A DNA stretch of 64,000 bases from Rubrivivax sp. (GTDB lineage Bacteria; Pseudomonadota; Gammaproteobacteria; Burkholderiales; Burkholderiaceae_C), in NCBI GenBank assembly GCA_016719535.1, contig JADJYX010000001.1, forward strand, positions 434,001-498,000, written 5' to 3'. The notes under the pieces are model-generated. The model had not been told where the DNA came from, ran no database searches, and saw only the letters and a program-made list of their open reading frames with translations. Both the position numbers and the translations under genes were made by a program. Below are positions 7,748-16,659 of this stretch, in pieces (the first letter of the stretch is position 1; each line of letters starts with the position of its first letter).

Positions 7748-9534
7748 GCGGGGACTCCGGTGGCGGCGGGTTGGCGCGGGTGGGTCGCGGCCCAGTCGAT
7801 GAAGGCGCGCGCCAGGTCGCCCGGGCGCAGCGGCAGCGGGCCCGGGCGGTGCAGGCCGGCGGGACGGCCCGGCAGGTCGCAGCGGCTGCGCAGGTAGCGC
7901 AGCAACTGGCCGCCGTGGTTCTGCTCGACCACCAGCACCTGGCGCACGCCGGCCAGGGCCTGGTCGAGCACCTCGGGCTTGAGCGGCGCCAGCAGCCGGA
8001 TGGACACCAGGCGCAGCCGCGTCCCGGCGGCGGCGGCGCGTTCCACCGCTTCGCGCACCGCGGCGGTGGTGGAGCCGAAGGTGATCACCGCCAGCTCGCC
8101 CTCGCCTTCGATATCGGCCCAGCGCGGGCCGTAGTCGTGCAGCATCAGCTTGCGCAGGCGCTTGTCGAGCTGCTTGACGTGGTCGCGCGCCTGGCTGCTG
8201 GGGATGCCGCGCTCGGTGTGCTCGAGCCCGTCGGCGGTATAGGCGATGCCCGGCGTGCCCGGGATGGCCATCGGCGACACGCCCGAGGGCGTATCGGCAT
8301 AACGCTGGTAGCCGGGTGTATCGGCCGCGGCCACCAGCCGCTGCGCGGGCACGGCGGCCTGCGTGGGCTGGTCGATGACGGCGCGCGACTGGCCCATGAA
8401 CTGGTCGGACAGCAGCAGCGCGGGTGACTGCAGCGCCTCCGCCAGCTGCACCGCCCATTCGGCGGTGGCCAGGCAGTCGTCGATGCCGTTGGGCGCCAGC
8501 ACCAGGCGCGGTGCGTCGCCGTGCAGGCCGTCGACCGCGAACGACAGATCGCTCTGCTCGCTCTTGGCCGGGATGCCGGTGGAGGGGCCGCCGCGCATGA
8601 CGTCGACGACGACGATGGGCACCTCGGCGGCCACCGCCAGGCCGATGCCTTCGGTCATCAGCGCCAGGCCGGGGCCGGCGGTGGCGGTGAGCGAGGGCAC
8701 GCCGCCGTACGAGGCGCCGATGATCATGTTGACCGAGGCCAGCTCGTCCTCGGCCTGCAGCAGGCTGCCGCCCATGCGCGTGAGCGCCGGGGCCATCCAT
8801 TCCAGCAGCTCGGTGGCGGGGGTGATCGGGTAGGCGGCGACGAAGCGCACGCCGCCGCGCAGCGCACCGCAGCCGGCGGCCTCGTTGCCCGACAACAGCC
8901 AGCGTGCGTGCCCGGCCGGCAGCGCGACGGGCACCAGCGGCTCGGGGCGCGGGTCGGGCAGGGCCAGCGCCAGCGCCACGCCCTGCTGCAGCGCCGCCAG
9001 GTTGGACGCCAGCGCCTCGGCCGAGCGCTTCCAGCTCGCGCGCAGCGCGTCTTCCAGCGCGGCGACGGGCAGCCCGGCCACCGTGCCGGCCAGGCCCAGC
9101 GCCACCATGTTGACCCAGCCGCCGCCGGCGGCCTTGGCGGTCTTCTTCAGCGGCAGCGCGTGCAGCTGCGCACCCTGGCGCACGAAGACCTCGGGCGCCT
9201 CGCCGGCGTCGGCGTCTCCGATCAGCAGGCTGCCGGGGCCGATGGGGATCTCGTCGCCGAAGCGGTTGAGGTTCTGCCAGTCGATGGCCAGCAGCACGTC
9301 GAAGTGGTCGTCGAGCGTGGCCACCGGGCGCGCGCCCAGACGCAGCAGCGCCGCCGCCTCGCCGCCGCGGATCTGCGGGCCGCTGGTGCGCACCATCAGG
9401 CCGTACAGGCCGGCACGCGCCGCGGCGTCCAGCAGCAGGTTGCCGGCGGTCATCACGCCGGCGCCGCCGCTGCCGGCGATGGCCAGCGAAAAGCTGCGCG
9501 CGGCCGGCTGCGGGTGGGGGGAAATCGGGGGCAT
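7744..9534 (-). CDS. korA: 2-Oxoacid:ferredoxin oxidoreductase, fused gamma-alpha subunit (KorA)
   Basis: 596 residues, the usual size of KorA proteins in which the gamma domain (about residues 1-190, with GSGGAGVMTAGN near 20) is fused to the alpha pyrimidine-binding domain (YPITPATELLEW near 240). A C-terminal domain follows, with QNHGGQLLRYLRS. The ATG at 9534 is preceded by AGGAGG at 6 bp, an excellent ribosome site; a longer reading from 9636 has none. It is divergent from the had-bcr operon and is the first gene of the kor-ferritin-ridA-paaY unit. The FNR-like site at 9589-9602 is oriented toward it, centred about 61 bp upstream of the start codon. Confidence 0.92.
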   Translation of the reverse strand: MPPISPHPQPAARSFSLAIAGSGGAGVMTAGNLLLDAAARAGLYGLMVRTSGPQIRGGEAAALLRLGARPVATLDDHFDVLLAIDWQNLNRFGDEIPIGPGSLLIGDADAGEAPEVFVRQGAQLHALPLKKTAKAAGGGWVNMVALGLAGTVAGLPVAALEDALRASWKRSAEALASNLAALQQGVALALALPDPRPEPLVPVALPAGHARWLLSGNEAAGCGALRGGVRFVAAYPITPATELLEWMAPALTRMGGSLLQAEDELASVNMIIGASYGGVPSLTATAGPGLALMTEGIGLAVAAEVPIVVVDVMRGGPSTGIPAKSEQSDLSFAVDGLHGDAPRLVLAPNGIDDCLATAEWAVQLAEALQSPALLLSDQFMGQSRAVIDQPTQAAVPAQRLVAAADTPGYQRYADTPSGVSPMAIPGTPGIAYTADGLEHTERGIPSSQARDHVKQLDKRLRKLMLHDYGPRWADIEGEGELAVITFGSTTAAVREAVERAAAAGTRLRLVSIRLLAPLKPEVLDQALAGVRQVLVVEQNHGGQLLRYLRSRCDLPGRPAGLHRPGPLPLRPGDLARAFIDWAATHPRQPAATGVPA

Positions 9535-9588
9535 GGAGCTCCTCCTGGTCGAGGATTGCCAGTGAACCCGCGGCACGCCGGCGCGCAT

Positions 9589-9602
9589 CTGATCCAGCGC
9601 AA
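9589..9602 (-). promoter_or_regulatory. FNR-like dyad, kor/had divergent promoter
   Basis: Minus strand reads TTGCGCTGGATCAG, 12 of 14 identical to the site before the pad operon (TTGCACTGGATCAA) and also close to the one before hcr. The half-site ATCAR fits the FNR/CRP consensus TTGAT-N4-ATCAA. Likely binding site of an anaerobic CRP/FNR-family activator; no regulator gene of that family is in the window. Confidence 0.5.
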
Positions 9603-9649
9603 ACGGGCGCGGCAAAAACAGCCCAGAATCCGCCAAAACGGGTAAAGCA

Positions 9650-9662
9650 GTACGCCAATACC
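9650..9662 (+). promoter_or_regulatory. Shared motif in had promoter
   Basis: GTACGCCAATACC, matching 11 of 13 bases to GTACCGCAATACC in the hcr promoter (44186-44198). It is followed at once by the palindrome GTAATTAC. Centred about 72 bp upstream of the had start. Possibly an operator for a pathway regulator; unproven. Confidence 0.35.
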
Positions 9663-9727
9663 GTAATTACCCCGATCCCGGTACCCGCGGTGCGCCGCAG
9701 GACCGGCCCCGAGCTGGAGAAGCACCC

Positions 9728-10795
9728 ATGTCCATTGCCGCCCACCGCTGGCTGTTCACCGACCCCGGCGCGCCCTTGCAGCGCGCCGGGTTCACGGCCG
9801 CTGCCGGCGTGGGCGAGGTGGTGGTGGCGGTGGCCGGCTGCGGTGTCTGCCACACCGACCTGGGCTATTACTACGACGGCGTGCGCACCAACCAGCCGTT
9901 GCCGCTGGCGCTGGGGCACGAGATCAGCGGCCGCGTGGTGGCTGCCGGGGCGGGCGCCGAATCGTGGCTGGGCCGCGCGGTCATCGTGCCGGCGGTGCTG
10001 CCCTGCGGTGAATGCGACCTCTGCCGCCGCGGCCTGGCCACCATCTGCCGCAGCCAGAAGATGCCGGGCAACGACATCCAGGGCGGCTTTGCCTCGCACA
10101 TCGTGGTGCCGGCGCGCGGGCTGTGCCCGGTGGACGAACAGCGCCTGGCGCAAGCCGGGCTGACGCTGGCGCAGGTGTCGATCGTGGCCGATGCGCTGAC
10201 CACGCCCTACCAGGCGGTGCGCCGCGCCGGTGTCGAGCCCGGCGACCTGGCGGTGGTGGTCGGCGCCGGCGGCGTGGGCGGCTACTGCGTGCAGGTGGCG
10301 CGGGCCTTCGGCGCGCAGGTGGTGGCCATCGATGTCGATGCGCGCAAGCTGCAGGCCGCCACCGCCGACGGCGGTGCCGCGCTGGCGCTGAATGCGCGCG
10401 AGCTCGATGCCAAGGCGCTGAAGAAGGCGGTGGCCGACTTCGCGCGCGGTGCCGGGCTGCGCAGCACCGAATGGAAGATCTTCGAATGCTCGGGCACGGC
10501 CGCCGGCCAGACCAGCGCCTTCAACCTGCTGGTGCACGGCGCCACGCTGTCGGTGGTGGGCTTCACGATGGACAAGGTCGAGCTGCGGCTGTCCAACCTG
10601 ATGGCCTTCGACGCGCGCGCGCTCGGCAACTGGGGCTGCCCGCCCGAGTTCTATCCGGCCGCGCTGGACCTCGTGCTCGACGGCCGCGTGCGCCTGGCAC
10701 CCTTCGTCGAGACGCATCCGCTGGACCGCATCAACGAGGTCTTCCATGCCGTCCATGCGCGCGAGATCACGCGCCGCGCGGTGATGGTGCCCTGA
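9728..10795 (+). CDS. had: 6-Hydroxycyclohex-1-ene-1-carbonyl-CoA dehydrogenase (Had)
   Basis: 355 residues, a zinc-dependent medium-chain alcohol dehydrogenase. The catalytic zinc region is GCGVCHTD (Cys41) with GHE at 63-65; the structural zinc Cys lie at 93, 96, 99 and 107. The NAD Rossmann motif VVVGAGGVGGY is near 176-186. Had oxidises 6-hydroxycyclohex-1-ene-1-carbonyl-CoA to the 6-oxo compound, the second step of modified beta-oxidation after dearomatisation. It is first in the operon had-oah-dch-bcrCBAD-fdx; the order differs from Thauera aromatica (dch-had-oah-bcr). GGAGAAG lies just before the ATG. Confidence 0.93.
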   Translation: MSIAAHRWLFTDPGAPLQRAGFTAAAGVGEVVVAVAGCGVCHTDLGYYYDGVRTNQPLPLALGHEISGRVVAAGAGAESWLGRAVIVPAVLPCGECDLCRRGLATICRSQKMPGNDIQGGFASHIVVPARGLCPVDEQRLAQAGLTLAQVSIVADALTTPYQAVRRAGVEPGDLAVVVGAGGVGGYCVQVARAFGAQVVAIDVDARKLQAATADGGAALALNARELDAKALKKAVADFARGAGLRSTEWKIFECSGTAAGQTSAFNLLVHGATLSVVGFTMDKVELRLSNLMAFDARALGNWGCPPEFYPAALDLVLDGRVRLAPFVETHPLDRINEVFHAVHAREITRRAVMVP

Positions 10796-10819
10796 ACCTT
10801 TCCACGAGGAGAACCTGAC

Positions 10820-11923
10820 GTGAGCGCCGAATTCAAGAACCACGACATCGTCGACGACATCAGCCGCCCCGGCGTGCGCTACGAGCGGCGCCCGGCGCGG
10901 CTGCCCAATGGCGAGGTGGCCGCCGGTCTTTACAACGCCTGGATCACGCTCGACAACCCGGGCCAGTTCAACAGCTATACGACCGACATGGTCAAGGGCG
11001 TGATCCTGGCCTTCCGCTCGGCCAGCAACGACCGCGCCGTCAACTGCGTGGTCTTCACCGGCGCCGGCGACAAGGCCTTCTGCACCGGCGGCAACACCAA
11101 GGAGTACGCCGAGTACTACGCCGGCCAGCCGCAGGAATACCGCCAGTACATGCGGCTGTTCAACGACATGGTCAGCGCCATCCTGGCCTGCGACAAGCCG
11201 GTGATCTGCCGCGTCAACGGCATGCGCATCGGCGGCGGGCAGGAGATCGGCATGGCCTGCGACTTCTCGGTGGCGCAGGACCTGGCGCGCTTCGGCCAGG
11301 CCGGCCCCAAGCACGGCTCGGCCCCGATCGGCGGCGCCACCGACTTCCTGCCGGTGGTGGTGGGCGCCGAGCGCGCGATGGCGGCCTGCGTGCTGTGCGA
11401 GCCTTTCAGCGCGCACAAGGCCTACCAGATGGGCGTGCTGACCGACGTCGTGCCGGCGCTCAAGGTGGACGGCAAATTCATCGCCAACCCCACGGTCGAG
11501 ACCCAGCGCCAGTACGACGAATTCGGCCGCAACGCCTACGGCGAGCCCAAGACCGGCGCCGCGCTCGACGAGGGCAAGGCGCTGATGAAGCGCGGCACGG
11601 TCGACCTGTCGCTGCTGGACGCCAAGGTCGAGGAGCTGTGCGCCAAGATGCTGCTGACCTTCCCCGACTGCACCACCAAGACGATCGAGGAGCTGCGCAA
11701 GCCCAAGCTCGACGCCTGGAACCGCAACAAGGAAAACTCGCGCGCCTGGCTGGCGTTGAACATGATGACCGAGGCGCGCTCGGGCTTCACCGCCTTCAAC
11801 GAGGGCCCGAAGGACGACCGCGAGATCGACTTCGTGCTGCTGCGCCAGAAGCTGGCCGCCGGCCAGAGCTGGGTCGGCCCGCTGCACGACGAGATCCAGC
11901 CGAAGGCGAAGAAGCATGGCTGA
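10820..11923 (+). CDS. oah: 6-Oxocyclohex-1-ene-1-carbonyl-CoA hydrolase (Oah)
   Basis: 367 residues, a crotonase-superfamily enzyme that hydrates 6-oxocyclohex-1-ene-1-carbonyl-CoA and cleaves the ring to 3-hydroxypimelyl-CoA. Visible crotonase features include VVFTGAGDKAFCTGGNTKEY (CoA oxyanion hole) and VNGMRIGGGQEIGMACDF. An N-terminal extension and the 367-residue length match Oah rather than ordinary 260-residue hydratases. The start is GTG at 10820, with GAGGAGAA 7 bp before it. The stop overlaps the dch start by 8 bp. Confidence 0.93.
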   Translation: MSAEFKNHDIVDDISRPGVRYERRPARLPNGEVAAGLYNAWITLDNPGQFNSYTTDMVKGVILAFRSASNDRAVNCVVFTGAGDKAFCTGGNTKEYAEYYAGQPQEYRQYMRLFNDMVSAILACDKPVICRVNGMRIGGGQEIGMACDFSVAQDLARFGQAGPKHGSAPIGGATDFLPVVVGAERAMAACVLCEPFSAHKAYQMGVLTDVVPALKVDGKFIANPTVETQRQYDEFGRNAYGEPKTGAALDEGKALMKRGTVDLSLLDAKVEELCAKMLLTFPDCTTKTIEELRKPKLDAWNRNKENSRAWLALNMMTEARSGFTAFNEGPKDDREIDFVLLRQKLAAGQSWVGPLHDEIQPKAKKHG

Positions 11924-12698
11924 CGCAGCCGGCCCGGGCCCGCTGCAGGTGGCGCTGGAGCGCGACGGCGCACTGCTGCGCCTGACGCTGGCCCGCCCCA
12001 AGGCCAACATCTGCGACGCGCAGATGATCGGCGCGCTGCAGGCGGCGCTGGACGCGCATGCCGGCAGCGCCGCCCTGCGCGGCGTGCTGCTGGAGGCGCA
12101 AGGCCCGCACTTCAGCTTCGGCGCCAGCGTCGAGGAGCACCTGGCCGACCGCTGCGCCGGCATGCTGGCCTCGCTGCATGCGCTGATCCTCGCGCTGGCG
12201 GGCTTTCGCGTGCCGGTGCTGGTGGCCGTGCGCGGGCAGTGCCTGGGCGGCGGCCTCGAGATCGCGCTCGCCGGCGGCCCCATCTTCGCGGCGCCGAATG
12301 CGCAGTTCGGCCAGCCCGAGATCAAGCTCGGCGTCTTCGCGCCCGCGGCCAGCTGCCTGCTGCCCTGGCGCGTGAATGCCGTCGCGGCCGAGGAGCTGCT
12401 GTGCAGCGGCCGCAGCATCGACGCCGCACATGCACTGGCCATCGGCCTGGTGCATGCGCTGGCCGACGACCCGGTGGCCGCGGCGCTGGCCTATTTCGAC
12501 GAGCACCTTGCTCCGCGCAGCGCCGCTGCGCTGGCGCATGCGCTGCAGGCCGTGCGTGCACCGCGCCTGGCCCTGCTGCGCGACGAACTGGCGCGCGTGG
12601 AGCGCCTATACCTGAACAGCCTGATGAAAACCCGCGACGCCAACGAAGGGCTGGATGCCTTCCTCGCCAAGCGCGCACCGAACTGGGAGCACCGTTGA
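11916..12698 (+). CDS. dch: Cyclohexa-1,5-diene-1-carbonyl-CoA hydratase (Dch)
   Basis: 260 residues of the crotonase fold. It hydrates the dienoyl-CoA made by benzoyl-CoA reductase to 6-hydroxycyclohex-1-ene-1-carbonyl-CoA. Family landmarks are GQCLGGGLEIALAGG (oxyanion hole and first Glu) and FGQPEIKLGVF (second Glu). Its place between oah and bcrC matches Thauera-type clusters. Overlaps oah at the 5' end and bcrC at the 3' end (TGATG, one shared base), implying tight translational coupling. Confidence 0.92.
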   Translation: MADAAGPGPLQVALERDGALLRLTLARPKANICDAQMIGALQAALDAHAGSAALRGVLLEAQGPHFSFGASVEEHLADRCAGMLASLHALILALAGFRVPVLVAVRGQCLGGGLEIALAGGPIFAAPNAQFGQPEIKLGVFAPAASCLLPWRVNAVAAEELLCSGRSIDAAHALAIGLVHALADDPVAAALAYFDEHLAPRSAAALAHALQAVRAPRLALLRDELARVERLYLNSLMKTRDANEGLDAFLAKRAPNWEHR

Positions 12699-13879
12699 TG
12701 AGCACCACCCTGCCCGAGGTCACCCGCATCGTGCAACGCTGCGAGGCGCTGTTCGAGGACCTCCACTTCGAAGCCGTGAAGGAATGGAAGGCCGCCGTGC
12801 CGGGCCGCAAGGCCATCGGCTACATGCCGGTCTACGTGCCGCGCGAGCTGATCCACGCCGCCGGCTACCTGCCGGTGGGCATCCTCGGCGGCGGCGACCA
12901 GATCGAGGTCATCCAGGGCGACGCCTACTACCAGAGCTATATCTGCCGCATCCCGCGCTCGACCATCGAGCTGGGCCTGACCGGGCGGCTCGACTGCCTG
13001 GACGGCATGCTCTTCCCCAGCATCTGCGACGTCATCCGCAACCTCTCGGGCATGTGGCAGATCCTGTTCAAGGACAAGTACGTGCGCTATGTCGACGTGC
13101 CGCAGAACTACCAGGACAACGTCGGCGGCGTCTTCTACCAGCAGGAGATGCAGCACATCCGCGACGACCTCGGCCGGATGCGCGGCTCACCCGTCACCGA
13201 CGCCGAGCTCAACGCCTCGATCGCGGTCTACAACGAAAACCGGCAGGTCATCCGCGACCTCTATGCCTACCGCGCGGCCAAGCCCTGGCAGGCGCCGACC
13301 TCCGAGGTCTACCTGCTGCTGCGCGCCGGCATGGTGCTGCCGGTGGAGCAGCACACGCAGCTGGTGCGCGACTACCTCGCCGCCGCCGAGCTGGTGACGC
13401 GGCCCAAGCGCGACAACGCCCGCGTGGTGATCAACGGCAGCTTCTGCGAACAGCCGCCGCTGGCGCTCATCAAGTCGATCGAGATGGCGGGCTGCTATGT
13501 CGTCGACGACGACTTCCTGCTCGTCACGCGCTGGCTGCTCGACGAGGTGCCCACCAACGGCAACCCGCTGGAGGAGCTGTCCAAGGCCTTCCTGCACCGC
13601 AGCGCCAGCACGGCCGCCAAATACGACGCCACGCGCGAGGAGAAGGGCGTCTTCCTGATGAAGCAGGTGAAGACGGGCGGTGCCGAGGGCGTGATCTTCG
13701 CCGCGCCCTCGTTCTGCGACCCGGCGCTGCTCGAGCGGCCGATGCTGCAGGACGTGCTGTCGCAGCACGGCATCCCGCACACCGCCTTCAAATATGCCGA
13801 GAACACCGGCCAGATGGCCCCCGTGCGCGAGCAGGCGGGCACCTTCGCCGACTCGATCAAGTTGTGGAACGCCGCCTGA
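12698..13879 (+). CDS. bcrC: Benzoyl-CoA reductase subunit C (BcrC)
   Basis: 393 residues, homologous to the HgdB/FldC D-component of 2-hydroxyacyl-CoA dehydratases. With BcrB it forms the module that binds benzoyl-CoA and a 4Fe-4S cluster and carries out the two-electron Birch-like ring reduction; BcrA/BcrD drive it with ATP. Conserved Cys sit in QSYICRIPRS, FPSICDVIRN and INGSFCEQPPL. The true start is the ATG at 12698, sharing one base with the dch stop; the same frame is open upstream but antisense-like there. It is oxygen-sensitive, class I (ATP-dependent). Confidence 0.94.
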   Translation: MSTTLPEVTRIVQRCEALFEDLHFEAVKEWKAAVPGRKAIGYMPVYVPRELIHAAGYLPVGILGGGDQIEVIQGDAYYQSYICRIPRSTIELGLTGRLDCLDGMLFPSICDVIRNLSGMWQILFKDKYVRYVDVPQNYQDNVGGVFYQQEMQHIRDDLGRMRGSPVTDAELNASIAVYNENRQVIRDLYAYRAAKPWQAPTSEVYLLLRAGMVLPVEQHTQLVRDYLAAAELVTRPKRDNARVVINGSFCEQPPLALIKSIEMAGCYVVDDDFLLVTRWLLDEVPTNGNPLEELSKAFLHRSASTAAKYDATREEKGVFLMKQVKTGGAEGVIFAAPSFCDPALLERPMLQDVLSQHGIPHTAFKYAENTGQMAPVREQAGTFADSIKLWNAA

Positions 13880-13898
13880 GCCCACCCGGAGATACGCC

Positions 13899-15269
13899 AT
13901 GAGCAACACCGCCCCGATCACCATGCCCGCCCCCACCGGGTCGGCCAAGAAGCCTGCCAGCGTCCAGAAAGAGGACGCCATGTGGCTGCAGAAGGAACTG
14001 ATCAACAAGAACTACATGGAGCTGGCCACGGCGCGCGCCAACAACCGCAAGGTATCGGCCACCTTCGTGCCCGGCAACCTCAACGAGCTGCTGATGTGCT
14101 TCGACTTCGCGCGCAGCCTGCCGGAGACCAATGCGCTGCAGAACGGCATGCGCAAGAAGAGCGGCAAGATGATCATGGACGCCGAGCGCGACGGCCAGAG
14201 CGAGGACGTGTGCACCTACGTCAAGGCCGACCTCGGCATGATGATGGGCGGCGAGATCGGCCCCACCGGCGACCCGATGCCGCGCCCGGACATCCTGCTG
14301 CTCAGCTATACCGGCTGCTTCACCTTCATGAAGTGGTTCGAGCTGATCCGCCACAAATACGGCTGCGAGACCGTGATGCTGCACGTGCCCTACCAGGGCG
14401 AGGGCCACATCGCGCCCAACATGCGCGACTACGTCGTCAAGCAGCTCAAGGAGACGGTGATCCCCACGCTCGAGCGCATCTCGGGCGTCAAGTTCGACAT
14501 CGACCGGCTGCGCCAGTACATGCGCGAGTCGGTCAAGGCCGAGGAAGACCTGGTCAAGGTGCTGCAGTCGGCGAAGAACCGGCCGAGCCCGATCGACGGC
14601 TATTTCGGCGCCGTGTACTACATCGGCCCCATCTTCACCGCCTTCCGCGGCACGCCCGAGGCCACGCAGTACTACGCCACGCTGCGCGCCGAGATCGACG
14701 AGCGCGTGCGCCTGGGCAAGGGGCCGGTCACGCCCGAAGGCGACATGGGCGAAGAAAAATACCGCCTGATCGTCGAAGGCCCGCCCAACTGGACCAGCTT
14801 CCGCGACTTCTGGAAGATGTTCTACGACGAAGGCGCGGTGGTGGTGTCGTCGACCTACGCCAAGGTGGGCGGCCTCTATGACTTCGGCTTCCGCCACGAT
14901 CCCGACCGGCCGCTGGAATCGCTGGCCGAATACTGCCTGGGCTGCTACACCAACCTGAACCTGCCCTCGCGCGTGGACATGATCTGCAAGTACATCGACG
15001 AATACCAGGCCGACGGCTTGCTGATCAATTCGATCAAGAGCTGCAACAGCTTCTCGGCCGGCCAGCTGCTGATCCTGCGCGAGGTGGAAAAGCGCACCGG
15101 CAAGCCCGCCGCCTTCATCGAGACCGACCTCGTCGACCCGCGCTACTTCTCCGCCGCCAATGTGAAGAACCGGCTGGAGAGCTATTTCCAGATGGTCAAG
15201 CAAAAGCGCACCTACGGCCATCCGGACCCGGGCAACCTGGCGCGCGCCATTCCCATCCACGCCAACTGA
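13899..15269 (+). CDS. bcrB: Benzoyl-CoA reductase subunit B (BcrB)
   Basis: 456 residues, the partner of BcrC in the substrate-binding module. Recognisable segments are RPDILLLSYTGCFTFMKWFE, AEYCLGCYTNLNLPSRVD and IKSCNSFSAGQLLI; their cysteines are those expected to ligate the 4Fe-4S cluster. There is a short low-complexity N-terminal lead (residues 1-25) before the conserved region. CGGAGATACGCC precedes the ATG at 13899. The length matches Thauera-type BcrB. Confidence 0.94.
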   Translation: MSNTAPITMPAPTGSAKKPASVQKEDAMWLQKELINKNYMELATARANNRKVSATFVPGNLNELLMCFDFARSLPETNALQNGMRKKSGKMIMDAERDGQSEDVCTYVKADLGMMMGGEIGPTGDPMPRPDILLLSYTGCFTFMKWFELIRHKYGCETVMLHVPYQGEGHIAPNMRDYVVKQLKETVIPTLERISGVKFDIDRLRQYMRESVKAEEDLVKVLQSAKNRPSPIDGYFGAVYYIGPIFTAFRGTPEATQYYATLRAEIDERVRLGKGPVTPEGDMGEEKYRLIVEGPPNWTSFRDFWKMFYDEGAVVVSSTYAKVGGLYDFGFRHDPDRPLESLAEYCLGCYTNLNLPSRVDMICKYIDEYQADGLLINSIKSCNSFSAGQLLILREVEKRTGKPAAFIETDLVDPRYFSAANVKNRLESYFQMVKQKRTYGHPDPGNLARAIPIHAN

Positions 15270-15298
15270 GCCGACGGCACCGCGAAAGGACTCACATC

Positions 15299-16630
15299 AT
15301 GCGTTGTTTCATCGGCATCGACCTCGGATCGACCACCACCAAGGCGGTGGTCATCGACGAGCAGCAGAACGTCATCGGCCGCGGCATCACCAATTCGCGC
15401 TCGAACTACGACACCGCCGCCGCGGTGGCCAAGACCGAGGCGCTGATCAACGGCCGCTTCTACCTGTTCCGGCAGGCCTTGCGCGACAAGAATGCGCTCA
15501 ACGGCTCGCTCGACGGCTTCATCGGCCAGCTCGAACGCGACTTCCGCGCCGAGCAATACCTCGAGCAGCTGGTCGACCTGGAAGCCACCTGCCGCCGCAA
15601 CCTGGCGCACTCCAATTTCGCCGGCCCGGTGTCCGAGGCGCTGGACGAGGTCTTCCGCCGCCTGACGGCCGAGGCGCACCTGCTGTTTGCCCCCGGCGCC
15701 AAGCGCAAGAGCGACTTCTTCCGCGACATCGCCGGCAGCCAGTATCTGGCCGTGGGCGAGGAGGTGGCCAAGGCGCTGGGCATGCGCTACGACTTCCTGC
15801 TCAACCTGTTCGACCGCTCGATCATCGAGGTGGAGAACCGCGTCTACGGCGATTCGGTGCGCCGGCACCTGCTGGCCGCGCTGGAGCGCACCTTCCTCGC
15901 GCTGCCCGAGACGCAGTCCAAGCGCGCCTCGGTCGAGGCGCCGATCAAGCAGATCCTCGACACCGACATGGTGGAGACCTACGTCGTCGGCACCGGCTAC
16001 GGGCGCGCACGGCTGCCCTTCAGCAAGGAGCATGTGCGCAGCGAGATCCTTTGCCACGGCCTGGGCGCGCACGTGATGTACCCGGGCACCGCCACCGTGC
16101 TCGACATCGGCGGCCAGGACACCAAGGCCATCCAGGTCGACCCGGCCGGCATCGTCGAGAGCTTCCAGATGAACGACCGCTGCGCCGCCGGCTGCGGGCG
16201 CTACCTGGGCTATATCGCCGACGAGATGAACATGGGCCTGCACGAGCTGGGCCCGATGGCGATGCAGAGCACCAAGGCCATCCGCATCAACAGCACCTGC
16301 ACCGTCTTTGCCGGTGCCGAGCTGCGCGACCGGCTGGCGCTGGGCGACAAGCGCGAGGACATCATGGCCGGCCTGCACCGCGCCATCATCCTGCGCGCGA
16401 TGTCCATCCTGGCGCGCTCGGGCGGCATCCGCAACGAATTCACCTTCACCGGCGGCGTGGCCAAGAACGAGGCTGCCGTCAAGTCGCTGATGGAGCTGGT
16501 GAAGGAAAACTACGGCGAGCTCACGCTCAACATCAACCCCGATTCGATCTATACCGGTGCCCTGGGCGGCGCCACCTTCGCCTGGCGCGCGGTGGTCGAA
16601 GAGGGCAAGACGGTAGAAGCCCGGGTTTGA
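15299..16630 (+). CDS. bcrA: Benzoyl-CoA reductase subunit A, ATPase (BcrA)
   Basis: 443 residues of the ASKHA (acetate and sugar kinase/Hsc70/actin) ATPase fold. Phosphate 1 motif GIDLGSTTTK is at 6-15. Two Cys that ligate the cluster shared with BcrD lie in NDRCAAGCG (near 293) and NSTCTVFAG (near 333). It couples hydrolysis of two ATP to electron transfer from ferredoxin to the BcrBC module. It is longer than BcrD because of an insert between the first two motifs (about residues 45-180), as in other BcrA proteins. Confidence 0.94.
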   Translation: MRCFIGIDLGSTTTKAVVIDEQQNVIGRGITNSRSNYDTAAAVAKTEALINGRFYLFRQALRDKNALNGSLDGFIGQLERDFRAEQYLEQLVDLEATCRRNLAHSNFAGPVSEALDEVFRRLTAEAHLLFAPGAKRKSDFFRDIAGSQYLAVGEEVAKALGMRYDFLLNLFDRSIIEVENRVYGDSVRRHLLAALERTFLALPETQSKRASVEAPIKQILDTDMVETYVVGTGYGRARLPFSKEHVRSEILCHGLGAHVMYPGTATVLDIGGQDTKAIQVDPAGIVESFQMNDRCAAGCGRYLGYIADEMNMGLHELGPMAMQSTKAIRINSTCTVFAGAELRDRLALGDKREDIMAGLHRAIILRAMSILARSGGIRNEFTFTGGVAKNEAAVKSLMELVKENYGELTLNINPDSIYTGALGGATFAWRAVVEEGKTVEARV

Positions 16631-16659
16631 GCCGATCGACCAGCAGGAGAACCATCACC

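Noticed and set aside
6914..12442. Very long open frame (about 1,840 codons) on the minus strand running through korB and antisense to had, oah and dch
   Set aside because: Only the korB part has recognisable protein sequence; the rest is the low-complexity Arg/Ala/Gly/His output of a GC-rich antisense frame.
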